NCBI RefSeq assembly: GCF_002414845.1
Contig: NZ_DIAX01000065.1
Location: forward strand, 23,816-41,087
Reading direction: 5' to 3'
Source: Gordonia sp. UBA5067
GTDB taxonomy: Bacteria > Actinomycetota > Actinomycetes > Mycobacteriales > Mycobacteriaceae
Length of the DNA stretch: 17,272 bases
In this document: positions 6,582 to 14,168 of the stretch, piece after piece
Numbering within the stretch: the first letter of the stretch is position 1
How the letters are laid out: each line of letters starts with the position of its first letter
Program-made: the position numbers and the translations under genes
The notes under the pieces: model-generated
Databases searched by the model: none
What the model was told of the DNA's origin: nothing
The model's input: only the letters and a program-made list of their open reading frames with translations

Positions 6582-7730
6582 TCAGCCGCCCGAGTGCATC
6601 ACGTCGGCGCCCCGCGGGACGGTGATGTCCTGTGGATCGTCGAGCCAGCCGTAGGGCAGCGACACCTTGCCCGGTGATCCCTGGCGGCCGCGCGGCCCGC
6701 CGGCGTCGACGGGAAACGGCACGTCGGGGTCGAGCTGCGCGATCAGACCAGCAAGCTCGGCGACGGTCGAGATCGCTGCGAAACTGCGCCGCAGGTCCCC
6801 GCCAACTGGGAATCCCATGAGGTACCAAGCCATGTGTTTGCGCAGGTCCCGAAGCCCGCGCTCTTCGCCGTGGTGTTCGGCGAGGAGAGTGGCGTGGCGG
6901 TGCATGATTGCGCCGACCTCGCCCAATCGCGGCGGGGTGGGGAGCGGTTCGCCGCGCAGGGCGGCCGCCAACTCGGCGAACAGCCACGGCCGTCCCAGGC
7001 ACCCGCGGCCCACGACGACACCGTCGCAACCGGTGTGCGCCATCATTGCCACCGCGTCGTCGGCGCTGAAAATGTCACCGTTGCCCAGTACCGGGATCGT
7101 CGTCACGGCCGCCTTGAGCTCAGCGATCGAATCCCAATCCGCCTGGCCCGAATAGCGCTGCGCCGCGGTGCGCGCATGCAGGGCGATCGCCGCCACGCCG
7201 CCCTCTTCGGCGATTCGGCCGGTGTCCCGGAAGGTGAGGTGGTCGTCGTCGATGCCTTTGCGGAATTTTAGGGTGACGGGTACTCCGTACGGTTGCGCTG
7301 CGGTGACCATCGCGTCGACGATCCGGGCCAGTAAGGCGCGCTTATAGGGCAGGGCAGCACCGCCGCCGAGCTTGGTTACCTTGGGGACCGGGCAGCCCAG
7401 GTTCAGGTCGATGTGGTCGGCCCAGCCTTCGCCGGCGACGATCCGCACGGCCTCGCCCAGGTTGACCGGGTCCACGCCGTAGAGTTGCATGGAGCGGGGC
7501 GACTCGTCGTCGTCGAAACTCATCATGTGCAACGTCTTCTCGTTGCGCTCCACGATCGCCCGCGCGGTGATCATCTCGCAGACGTAGATGGCGTCAGCGC
7601 TGCCGAACTCGCGGCACAGGCGCCGATACGCCCGATTGGTGACCCCTGCCATCGGGGCCAAAACCACCGGCGGATCGACCCGAAAGGGGCCGATCCGCAG
7701 GGTGGAACTGTCGATGACGCCGGCGGTCAG
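6582..7730 (-). CDS. tRNA-dihydrouridine synthase (DusB-like), apparent CTG start
   Basis: An FMN- and NADPH-dependent enzyme reducing uridines to dihydrouridine in the tRNA D-loop. Visible motifs are VVLAPMAGVTNRAYRRLC near the start, the catalytic-cysteine motif DLNLGCPVPKVTKLGGG (Cys about 113), VTLKFRKGID, ALHARTAAQRYSGQADW, and the phosphate-binding GNGDIFSADDA and GVVVGRGCLGRPWLF. The C-terminus (GPRGRQGSPGKVSLPYGWL, MHSGG) resembles Rv0823c. The conserved part needs a start before IGPFRVDPP, yet no ATG, GTG or TTG lies in frame between 7889 and 7668. A CTG at 7730 overlaps the desA1 TGA (CTGA), giving 382 aa, the family length. Alternatives are ATG 7892, deep inside desA1, or GTG 7667, which would cut off conserved sequence. 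Function is firm; the start is inferred. Confidence 0.88.
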   Translation of the reverse strand: MTAGVIDSSTLRIGPFRVDPPVVLAPMAGVTNRAYRRLCREFGSADAIYVCEMITARAIVERNEKTLHMMSFDDDESPRSMQLYGVDPVNLGEAVRIVAGEGWADHIDLNLGCPVPKVTKLGGGAALPYKRALLARIVDAMVTAAQPYGVPVTLKFRKGIDDDHLTFRDTGRIAEEGGVAAIALHARTAAQRYSGQADWDSIAELKAAVTTIPVLGNGDIFSADDAVAMMAHTGCDGVVVGRGCLGRPWLFAELAAALRGEPLPTPPRLGEVGAIMHRHATLLAEHHGEERGLRDLRKHMAWYLMGFPVGGDLRRSFAAISTVAELAGLIAQLDPDVPFPVDAGGPRGRQGSPGKVSLPYGWLDDPQDITVPRGADVMHSGG

Positions 7731-8728
7731 GACGCCTGCTTCTCCCGCTTCGCCGCTTCGCGGGCCAGCGAACGATCGCGCATCTCCTCGAACCGGGTCG
7801 CGTCCTTGTCGAGCTGCTCGAGGAATGCCGAGAGCTCCTCGCGGGTCTTCTCGCCCTCGGGGCCGAAGTCGGTGCGACCGAACACATCCCATTTGCGCAG
7901 GACCGGCATGACAACTTCTTCGAGGTGCTGGCGCAGATCGTAGATGCCGTGCTTGGCCATCAGCACACCGTGCCGGCGGAAGTTCGGCATGCCCATACCC
8001 GGCATCTGGAAGTTGGTGACGATGTCGGTGACGGCCCGCAAGGTCTGGTCGGGGGAAAGATCCATCCCGGCGCCGCAGATGTTGCGGTAGAAGACCATGT
8101 GCAGGTTCTCGTCGGCGGCGATGCGCTGCAGCATGCGGTCGGCGATCGGATCGTCGCAGGCCTTGCCGGTGTTGCGGTGGCTGACGCGGGTGGCCAACTC
8201 TTGGAAGGTGACGTAGGCGACCGAGTGCAGCAGGCCGACCTCATCGAGGTCCCCGTACTCGTTGGTCAGGTCCTCCATGCGATCTGCCGCGACCAGTACC
8301 GGGTCATAGCCGTTGGTCATGTGGATCATTCGCGCCTCTTCGAGGGCGACGGGGTCGACGCCGCGCGTCACGACGAGGTAGTCGCGCATGGCGATGCCGT
8401 GACGGTTCTCCTCGGCGGTCCACCGGCCAACCCAATGCCCCCAGGCGGAGTCCATCGAGAAGTTGTCGGCGATGACGCGGTGGTAAGACGGCAGGTTGTC
8501 CTCGGTGAGGAGGTTGGTGATCATCGCGGCTTTGGCGACCTCGTCGAGCTGTGACTGCTCGGGGTCGTAGTCGGAACCGCCGAGCGCCGCATAGTTCCGG
8601 CCCTCGTCCCACGGAATGTAGTCGTGAGGATTCCAGTCGCGGGCCTGCTTGATGTGCCGGTTGACGTTGTCTTCGGCAACCGGAGCGAGTTCGCTTAGCA
8701 GCTCGAGCTGCGTGAGTACGCGTGCCAT
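7727..8728 (-). CDS. desA1: Acyl-ACP (stearoyl-ACP-type) desaturase DesA
   Basis: Soluble di-iron enzyme introducing a double bond into acyl-ACP chains; in mycobacteria DesA1 is linked to mycolic acid synthesis. The 333-aa product has the di-iron ligands in order: Glu76 in LLTEDNLPSYH, Glu107/His110 in EENRHG, Glu177 in TFQELATRVSHRNTG, and Glu207/His210 in ADENLHMVFYR. WNPHDYIPW near the N-terminus and EVVMPVLRKW near the C-terminus are also typical. The ATG at 8728 has GGAGG upstream with a 9-nt spacer, and homology begins just after it, so the longer open frame to 8899 is rejected. The position next to dus and the LCP gene matches Rv0824c (desA1), hence the symbol. The last codons overlap the proposed dus start. 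Confidence 0.92.
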   Translation of the reverse strand: MARVLTQLELLSELAPVAEDNVNRHIKQARDWNPHDYIPWDEGRNYAALGGSDYDPEQSQLDEVAKAAMITNLLTEDNLPSYHRVIADNFSMDSAWGHWVGRWTAEENRHGIAMRDYLVVTRGVDPVALEEARMIHMTNGYDPVLVAADRMEDLTNEYGDLDEVGLLHSVAYVTFQELATRVSHRNTGKACDDPIADRMLQRIAADENLHMVFYRNICGAGMDLSPDQTLRAVTDIVTNFQMPGMGMPNFRRHGVLMAKHGIYDLRQHLEEVVMPVLRKWDVFGRTDFGPEGEKTREELSAFLEQLDKDATRFEEMRDRSLAREAAKREKQAS

Positions 8729-8760
8729 ATTCTGGAACCTCCGAAGTGCTTTAGGGTCGG

Positions 8761-8777
8761 CCGAGCACTTGGCTCGG
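8761..8777. repeat. Small inverted repeat in the desA1 upstream region
   Basis: CCGAGC (8761-8766) and GCTCGG (8772-8777) form a 6-bp dyad with a 5-nt spacer, about 33 nt before the desA1 start. It could be an operator or a 5' UTR hairpin. The size is close to chance expectation in such GC-rich DNA. Confidence 0.25.
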
Positions 8778-8831
8778 ACATATTCGCCACCAAGCCTACG
8801 GCACGGCCAGCATCGACCCAAGTCACTCCGG

Positions 8832-8852
8832 GCAGGCGCGTTTGGCGCCTGC
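8832..8852 (-). terminator. Hairpin terminator candidate after the NTF2-like gene
   Basis: GCAGGCGC (8832-8839), GTTTG loop, GCGCCTGC (8845-8852): a perfect 8-bp GC stem starting 7 nt past the stop codon at 8862-8860. No T-run follows, as is common for actinobacterial terminator hairpins. It would insulate desA1 from the upstream gene. Confidence 0.55.
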
Positions 8853-8859
8853 GCCGAGG

Positions 8860-9387
8860 CTATCGGCGGTCGAACATCTTCCCGACGGTGTCCATCCACT
8901 GCTGGGCGGGGGCGTCGATGGTGCCGAGCTCAGTGGCCTTCTGGCACCATTTCATTGCCGCCCGACCGAATAGCAGGGGGTTGTATACGTCTTCCTCACG
9001 GCTCCACAGGCCGGCGCCGGCGTAGGTGAGGATCGTGATGTTGGTCGCGGTGATGAGGGTTCCGTCCCCCGGATCCCGCATGGGGTTGTCCACCTCGAAG
9101 ATCACCCGCGACGTCGACGGGTCGGTGACATGCCACAGCGACGGATACCCGGTCATATGGCTGCCGGGGAACGCATGCATAGTCTTGTTGACCCACGCGC
9201 GGATCGCTTCACGGCCCTTGAAGGTGCCCATGGCGTGCTCGACATAGTCGGCGTCCTCAGTGAATTGGTCGGCCCATTTGTCCCAATCGTGGGTCTGCGC
9301 GACCTCCGCGACAGTGGCCTGGAAGCCGGCGAACGCGCGGTCGAGTTCGGCGGCGGTGAAACGGGGGGTCACCTCGGTTGGCGGCAT
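8860..9387 (-). CDS. NTF2/SnoaL-like family protein of unknown function
   Basis: The 175-aa product looks like a single cone-shaped alpha+beta (NTF2-like) domain. An N-terminal helix (FTAAELDRAFAGFQATVAEV) is followed by HDWDKWADQFTEDADYVEHAMGTFKGREAIRAWV, the usual helix-turn-strand layout with acidic and His residues lining a pocket. Strand-rich segments come next (SRVIFEVDNPM, LITATNITILTYAG, LWSREEDVYNP). Family members include polyketide cyclases, dehydratases and isomerases; no specific substrate can be read here. There is no signal peptide or membrane segment. The ATG at 9387 has no Shine-Dalgarno but is preceded by TACGAT plus exactly 6 nt, fitting a leaderless transcript. It diverges from the kinase gene and lies upstream of desA1, separated by a hairpin, so a shared role with either is unproven. 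Confidence 0.8.
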   Translation of the reverse strand: MPPTEVTPRFTAAELDRAFAGFQATVAEVAQTHDWDKWADQFTEDADYVEHAMGTFKGREAIRAWVNKTMHAFPGSHMTGYPSLWHVTDPSTSRVIFEVDNPMRDPGDGTLITATNITILTYAGAGLWSREEDVYNPLLFGRAAMKWCQKATELGTIDAPAQQWMDTVGKMFDRR

Positions 9388-9393
9388 CGCTGC

Positions 9394-9399
9394 ATCGTA
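9394..9399 (-). promoter_or_regulatory. -10 element for a leaderless NTF2-like transcript
   Basis: TACGAT on the minus strand lies exactly 6 nt before the ATG at 9387 (TANNNT-N6-ATG). No -35 match was recognised. Confidence 0.5.
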
Positions 9400-9460
9400 T
9401 CGGACAGCGCATACACTCCGAGGGGGCGAGATCGCGATATTTAGGCCGGGAGGGGCGCGC

Positions 9461-11320
9461 GTGTACCAGGTGGGCGATGAGATCGCGGGCTACCGGGTGG
9501 TCGGTGTGTTGGGCGCGGGCGGAATGGGCGAGGTTTACCAGGCCCAGCACCCGAGGCTGCCCCGTACCGATGCGGTAAAGGTGTTGCGGACGGCGCACCT
9601 TGCCGACGATGCGGTACGCCGCCGATTCGAACGAGAGGCGGACCTGATCGCCCCGATCGCACACCCCAACATCGTGCGAGTCTATGACCGGGGAGAGATC
9701 GGCGACCGGGGAGAGATCGGCGATTCGTTGTGGATCGCGATGGAGTGGGTGCCGGGCACCGACGTGGCGAAACTGTTGCGGAAACATCCCGGCGGGCTGA
9801 GCCGCGAGCAGGCCAGTGGGATCATCGCCGGTGTGGCGGCGGGACTGGACGCCGCGCATCGGCATGGGGTGACCCATCGGGACGTCAAGCCGGCGAACAT
9901 CCTCATCACCCCCGGAGAGGCCGGCGCGGTCAAGCTGGGCGATTTCGGCATCGCTCGGGCGATTGAGGACGGCGGTGGTCTGACGGGGACCGGGATGGCA
10001 GTGGGGACGATGCGGTACGCCTCGCCCGAGCAGATCAGCGGTGGGGCCGTCGATGCGCGCAGTGATGTGTACTCGCTGGCGGCGACGACCTTCGAGCTGC
10101 TGACCGGAACACCGCCGTTCACCGCGGACAGCCTGAGCGGGGTGATGGCCGCACACATGTTCGCGCCGGTGCCGTCGGCGCACGAGCGCAATCGCGGATT
10201 GCCGTACGGAATCGACGCCGTGCTGGCCGTCGCCATGGCCAAAGACCCGGCTCAGCGGTATGGCAGCGCGGGTGAATTCGCGCGGGCGGTACTGTCGGCG
10301 CTGCATGAGGAGACCGGCGTGCGGACCCTCATCGGCGAATCGCCGCCGGAGATGTTGGGTGGCTCGCCACCGCGGGTGTTGGGTGGCTCGCCACCGGAGG
10401 TGTTGGGCGGCTCGCCACCGCGGGTGTTGGGTGGCTCGCCACCGGAGGTGTTGGGCGGCTCGCCACCGCGGGTGTTGGGTGGCTCGCCACCGAGTTGGCC
10501 GCCGGTGCCGAGCGGGCCCCACGGTCGGCGGCGCGGTTCACGCGGCCGCCGCATCGCGCTTGCCGGCGGCGCGCTGGTGGCCGCCGCGGTAGTGGGCGCG
10601 CTGACTGGGATGTGGCAGAACTCGGCCGCGGCGCTGGCGACCCCGGACCGGCCGGATACGACGATCACCAAGTACGCCGTCGACGTCGACTGGCAGCCGA
10701 TCGACGGTGCCACCGAGTATGTGCTCAAGCGCGGCGAAACCGAGGTATACGTCGGGCCGGCCACCGCCTTCCGCGACCCGCTGCCGCTCCCGGGCGTCTA
10801 CCAGTACTCGGTTTCGGCCCGCAGCCCCGGCGCACTCCCATCGCGCTTCTCGCTGAAGTCGAGCTCGGCGACGGTGTTTGCATCCTGGCGCCAGGCGCAG
10901 TGGATCGCCGACCTCTATCCCGACCTCGTGCCCGCATCCCCGTTGAGCACCAACGGCTTTGACCAGGTGGGCTGCTGGGCCAACGGGCCGGTCTATTTCG
11001 ATCAGACCTCGCAGGAGACCATCACCTGCCAGAAGGTCGACGACATCACCGTCGACTTCGCGTTCACGATCTACGGCTTCCCCAACGATCCGCAGGGTCT
11101 TGCCGCCGCCAAACCGACACTCCTGCACCACACCGCGGGGCGTTCGTTCACCTCGGCGCAGGGTAATCGGGGGTCGGTCCATCGATACACGATGAACGAC
11201 ACCCGGTGCGCGGGAATCGATTTCGACGGCGAAAGGCGTGCGCTGACGGTGGTCGAGGTGTGCGTGGGCAAGGGAACCGTCGAGGATGCCGTGCGACTGG
11301 CGGAAAGGTTGCCGATGTGA
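9461..11320 (+). CDS. Transmembrane Ser/Thr protein kinase with Fn3-like extracellular sensor
   Basis: The 619-aa product is a Hanks-type kinase. The cytoplasmic domain (about 6-282) has the glycine loop LGAGGMGEVY, Lys40 in AVKVL, catalytic HRDVKPAN (Asp141), DFG (Asp161) and YASPEQ. The activation loop holds candidate phospho-threonines (TGTGMAVGT). A juxtamembrane octapeptide array follows (about 300-339), then one membrane segment (about 365-383). The outer part has an Fn3-like strand region (about 403-465) and a C-terminal domain with Cys505, 523, 583 and 601. No PASTA, beta-propeller or PknH-type sensor is seen, so the ligand is unknown. The GTG start at 9461 is 5 nt after GGGAGGGG; the longer upstream frame overlaps the divergent gene. 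Its TGA overlaps the next start (GTGA), implying coupled translation. A 6-residue tandem duplication lies at about residues 76-87. Confidence 0.9.
   Translation: MYQVGDEIAGYRVVGVLGAGGMGEVYQAQHPRLPRTDAVKVLRTAHLADDAVRRRFEREADLIAPIAHPNIVRVYDRGEIGDRGEIGDSLWIAMEWVPGTDVAKLLRKHPGGLSREQASGIIAGVAAGLDAAHRHGVTHRDVKPANILITPGEAGAVKLGDFGIARAIEDGGGLTGTGMAVGTMRYASPEQISGGAVDARSDVYSLAATTFELLTGTPPFTADSLSGVMAAHMFAPVPSAHERNRGLPYGIDAVLAVAMAKDPAQRYGSAGEFARAVLSALHEETGVRTLIGESPPEMLGGSPPRVLGGSPPEVLGGSPPRVLGGSPPEVLGGSPPRVLGGSPPSWPPVPSGPHGRRRGSRGRRIALAGGALVAAAVVGALTGMWQNSAAALATPDRPDTTITKYAVDVDWQPIDGATEYVLKRGETEVYVGPATAFRDPLPLPGVYQYSVSARSPGALPSRFSLKSSSATVFASWRQAQWIADLYPDLVPASPLSTNGFDQVGCWANGPVYFDQTSQETITCQKVDDITVDFAFTIYGFPNDPQGLAAAKPTLLHHTAGRSFTSAQGNRGSVHRYTMNDTRCAGIDFDGERRALTVVEVCVGKGTVEDAVRLAERLPM
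9686..9721 (+). repeat. 18-bp perfect tandem duplication in the kinase N-lobe
   Basis: The 18-bp unit GACCGGGGAGAGATCGGC occurs twice in direct succession, encoding DRGEIG-DRGEIG. It falls in the loop between strands before the kinase hinge (VYDRGEIG...SLWIAMEWV). Related kinases would be expected to have one copy. The frame is kept, so the product remains intact. Confidence 0.9.
10358..10492 (+). repeat. 24-bp repeat array encoding GGSPPRVL/GGSPPEVL in the kinase linker
   Basis: Five complete 24-bp units run from 10358 to 10477, encoding GGSPP(R/E)VL with R and E alternating. A partial sixth unit (GGSPP, to 10492) follows, and a degenerate ESPPEML copy precedes the array. Positions 10382-10429 and 10430-10477 are identical 48-bp blocks, so the array grew by duplicating two-unit blocks. 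Each unit starts with GGYGGC-TC-GCCACC; the GGTGGC versions form a perfect 6-bp palindrome around TC. The product is a Pro/Gly linker of alternating charge between kinase and membrane. It is a coding minisatellite, not a CRISPR array. Confidence 0.95.
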
Positions 11321-12108
11321 GGAAGAGCCTTTCGTGGCGGACCGCTGCGGTGGCGGGTGCCGCGCTGGTGACGGCGCTCGTCGTGTACGCCGGCGTGCGC
11401 CTGCTGTCGCCGGGACCGTCGGCGCCGCCAGCGCCGTCGGCGTTACGCGCAACCGTCGGGGTGGGGCAGGTCAACGTGCAATGGCCACCCGTTGACCGGG
11501 CCGACACCTATGTCTTGTTGCGCGACGACCAGGTGGTCTACACCGGCCCGCAACCGCGCGGCGTCGACGCGACGGTCACCAAGGGCCGGCACACCTATCG
11601 GGTCCAGGCCAGCACCAACGGCGTTCCGTCACCGCTGAGTGAGCCGGTCGTCGTGACGGCCGGCGACGGGTGGGGGGTCGGCGCGCCGCTGGTCGCCATG
11701 CTGCCCAAGGTGCTGCCCGCGGCGCCGAAGGTTGACGGACCGTGGCGGGCGCTGCACTGTAACTGGCAGATCCGGCCCGGCCGCAATGAGTTGGGGCCGT
11801 CCGAACACGGGGCCGGGACGATTGGGATGCGGTACCGGCTCGTCTGCGGCGCCAACCTGACCGTGGCCCTGCACGCGATGTGGTTCTCGTCGAAGGATGC
11901 CGTCGACGGCTACCTGAGCCGGATCACCCGCGATTCGGAGGCATTGCGGTGGAACCACGGTTCCGGCTTCTGGTACACCGCCAAGAACGAGGGCTACCTC
12001 AAGTTCGACGACCCGAAGCTGGCGCTGATCGTGCTCGGGGTCGGGCGTACCGACCACAAGACGACCCGCGCAGACTTCCTCGACCTCGCCAACGAGCTGC
12101 CGATCTGA
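11317..12108 (+). CDS. Single-pass membrane protein paralogous to the kinase outer domain
   Basis: The 263-aa product has a short basic N-terminus (VRKSLSWR), one membrane segment at about 9-30, and a Pro/Ala linker. An Fn3-like region (about 43-115) contains VNVQWPPVDRADTYVLLRDD, which aligns with VDWQPIDGATEYVLKRGE of the kinase. The C-terminal domain has Cys148 (LHCNW) and Cys177 (LVCGAN), matching the first two outer cysteines of the kinase. Both proteins end in similar LA..LP motifs (LANELPI and LAERLPM). It has no kinase domain or other known catalytic motif. The GTG at 11317 overlaps the kinase stop by 4 nt (GTGA), with GGAAAGG 8 nt upstream, so the two are translated together. It may be a co-receptor, decoy or partner of the kinase; that role is inference. 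Confidence 0.85.
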   Translation: MRKSLSWRTAAVAGAALVTALVVYAGVRLLSPGPSAPPAPSALRATVGVGQVNVQWPPVDRADTYVLLRDDQVVYTGPQPRGVDATVTKGRHTYRVQASTNGVPSPLSEPVVVTAGDGWGVGAPLVAMLPKVLPAAPKVDGPWRALHCNWQIRPGRNELGPSEHGAGTIGMRYRLVCGANLTVALHAMWFSSKDAVDGYLSRITRDSEALRWNHGSGFWYTAKNEGYLKFDDPKLALIVLGVGRTDHKTTRADFLDLANELPI

Positions 12109-12120
12109 CCAGGCGACTGA

Positions 12121-14118
12121 CTAGCCCAGGTCGTCGAGCCAGGGTTGCACCGAGGCGTCCGACGGTGAGCGCCAGTCGCCCCGCGGCGAGAGTGAACCAC
12201 CGGAGCCGACCTTGGGCCCGTTGGGCATGGCAGAGCGTTTGAACTGGTTGGCCATGAACCGGGTGAGGAACACGGTCAACCAGTGCCGGATCGTATCGTC
12301 GTCGTACGTGCCCGACCAGGCCTGCTGGGCCAGGAAGGCGATCTTGCGCGGCCGGTAGCCGAAGCGAGTCAGGTAGTAGAGGTAGAAGTCGTGCAGCTCG
12401 TAAGGCCCGACGGTGTCCTCGGTGCTCTGGATCGCACCGTCCGCGCCGGGAGGAATGAGCTCGGGCGAGATGACATCGTCGACGACCTCGCTCAGCACCG
12501 CAGCGGTCCGCGCATCGTGCAGTTCGGTGGTGATCATCCACCGGATGAGGTGGCGGATCAGGGTCTTCGGCACCGACCCGTTGACGTTGTAGTGCGACAT
12601 CTGGTCGCCGACACCGTAGGTGCACCAGCCGAGGGCGAGCTCGGAGAGATCCCCGGTGCCCAGCACGAGCGCACCGTGCTCGTTCGCCAACCGGAACAGC
12701 AACGACGTTCGCTGCCCGGCCTGCACATTCTCGAACGTGGTGTCGTAGACCTCCGCGCCGGCCGCGACCGGGTGATCGAGGTCGGCGAGCATCTGGCGGC
12801 ACGCGGGCCGGATGTCCGTCTCGGCTCCAGTCACCCCGAGCGAGCCCATGAGGTCCAGCGCCCGGCCCCGCGTCGCGTCGCCGGTGGCGAAGCCGGGCAT
12901 CGTGTAGGCGAGGATATTGGTTCGCGGCAGACGCAGCCGGTCGAACGCGTCGACGGCCACGAGCAGAGCCAGGGTGGAGTCCAGACCGCCAGAAACGCCG
13001 ATGACGATGCGCTCGATGCCGCTGGACCGTAGCCGCTGGGTCAGGCCCTGCACCTGGATATTGCCCACCTCGCGGCAGCGGGTGTCGCGGTCGGGTCCGG
13101 TGGGCGGCACAAAGGGGAACCGGGCCACGGTCCGGCGCAGCGGCGGATGGTCGCGCCGGGCACCGATGGTGACCGGGATACGGCGCACCATGCGGAGCCG
13201 ATCGGCGTAGTCGCCGACCTGATCGCGCAGGCTGATCATCCGTGCCCGTTCCTGGCGCAGACGGTCTAGGTCGACGTCGGCGGTGATCGTTTGGCTGTGG
13301 GTGGCGAACGGGGTGGTGCGGGCCAGTAGGGTGCCGTTCTCGGTGATCAGGGCGTCACCGTCCCAGGCGAGGTCGGTGGTGGATTCACCGAACCCGGAGG
13401 CGACGTAGACGTGGGCCGCGACGTTGCGCGCCGAGGTGGCCGCGGACAGTTCGCGCCGGTACGACTCCTTGCCGATCGTGACCGGCGAGCCGGAGAGGTT
13501 GACCAGCACGGTCGCCCCGGCCAGCGCCGCCCACGTCGACGGGGGGATCGGCACCCAGCCGTCCTCACAAATCTCGACGTGCAGGACCAGTCCCGGCACG
13601 TCGTCGGCCTCGAACAGCAGGTCCGCGCCGAACGGGACCCGGCGCCCCAACACCGTCGCCTCGTCGACGGGGGCGTCGCGGGCGGCGGCGAACAGTCGCT
13701 GCTCGTAGAACTCGCGATAGTTCGGGAGATAGGACTTGGGCACGATGCCCAAGAGTTCGCCGTCGTGCAGTACGGCTGCGGTGTTGTACAAGCCGTCGCC
13801 GATGCGCAGCGGCACGCCGACACAGACGAGCGCGGAGCGCCCGGTCGTCGCCCCCCGCACAGCGTCCAGCGCCGTGAGTGCGGCGTCGAGGAGGGCGTCC
13901 TGCTGGACCAGGTCGTCGACGCTGTAGCCGGTCAGTCCGAGTTCGGGGAAGACGATGACCGCTGCGCCGTCGTCGGCCGCCGCCGTCAACAGGTCGACGG
14001 TCTGCCGGGCATTGGCAGCCGGATCGGCCAGATAGACCACGGGCACGGCGGCGCTGACCCGGACGAATCCGTGGCCGGCGATTGAGGCGGTGGACTTCGC
14101 GGTGCGGTTGGCGCTCAC
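12121..14118 (-). CDS. nadE: Glutamine-dependent NAD+ synthetase
   Basis: Converts deamido-NAD+ to NAD+ using ATP and glutamine-derived ammonia, the last step of NAD+ synthesis; cytoplasmic. The 665-aa product has an N-terminal nitrilase-type glutaminase with the triad Glu59 ([11 protein letters not shown]), Lys128 ([16 protein letters not shown]) and Cys184 (HVEICEDGW). The C-terminal synthetase has the ATP loop SGGLDST (376-382), [29 protein letters not shown] and [12 protein letters not shown]. Length and motifs match mycobacterial NadE. Homology begins just after the GTG at 14118, which lacks a Shine-Dalgarno but has TACGCT exactly 6 nt upstream, fitting a leaderless message. The frame stays open to 14241 but would overlap the divergent gene. 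The 3' end converges on the kinase-partner gene with only 12 nt between. Confidence 0.96.
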   Translation of the reverse strand: MSANRTAKSTASIAGHGFVRVSAAVPVVYLADPAANARQTVDLLTAAADDGAAVIVFPELGLTGYSVDDLVQQDALLDAALTALDAVRGATTGRSALVCVGVPLRIGDGLYNTAAVLHDGELLGIVPKSYLPNYREFYEQRLFAAARDAPVDEATVLGRRVPFGADLLFEADDVPGLVLHVEICEDGWVPIPPSTWAALAGATVLVNLSGSPVTIGKESYRRELSAATSARNVAAHVYVASGFGESTTDLAWDGDALITENGTLLARTTPFATHSQTITADVDLDRLRQERARMISLRDQVGDYADRLRMVRRIPVTIGARRDHPPLRRTVARFPFVPPTGPDRDTRCREVGNIQVQGLTQRLRSSGIERIVIGVSGGLDSTLALLVAVDAFDRLRLPRTNILAYTMPGFATGDATRGRALDLMGSLGVTGAETDIRPACRQMLADLDHPVAAGAEVYDTTFENVQAGQRTSLLFRLANEHGALVLGTGDLSELALGWCTYGVGDQMSHYNVNGSVPKTLIRHLIRWMITTELHDARTAAVLSEVVDDVISPELIPPGADGAIQSTEDTVGPYELHDFYLYYLTRFGYRPRKIAFLAQQAWSGTYDDDTIRHWLTVFLTRFMANQFKRSAMPNGPKVGSGGSLSPRGDWRSPSDASVQPWLDDLG

Positions 14119-14124
14119 GTTTGC

Positions 14125-14130
14125 AGCGTA
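14125..14130 (-). promoter_or_regulatory. -10 element for a leaderless nadE transcript
   Basis: TACGCT on the minus strand is followed by 6 nt and the nadE GTG (TANNNT-N6-GTG). It lies in a 50-nt divergent gap that must also hold the promoter of the gene starting at 14169. Confidence 0.45.
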
Positions 14131-14168
14131 GTCGGGGGTGGGGCGGACAGTGTGGGATGCTTTGCTCC

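Noticed and set aside
10358..10492. CRISPR-like array
   Set aside because: The 24-bp units abut without spacers and keep the reading frame of the kinase.
10495..10962. Plus-strand Arg-rich frame of 155 codons inside the kinase gene
   Set aside because: Frame-shifted shadow of the kinase membrane and outer domains; biased composition and no domain.
11206..11316. Upstream extension of the kinase-partner gene
   Set aside because: It would overlap the kinase end by over 100 nt; the GTGA overlap with a good Shine-Dalgarno is the ordinary arrangement.
12109..12120. Terminator between the kinase partner and nadE
   Set aside because: Only 12 nt separate the stops and no stem is visible.
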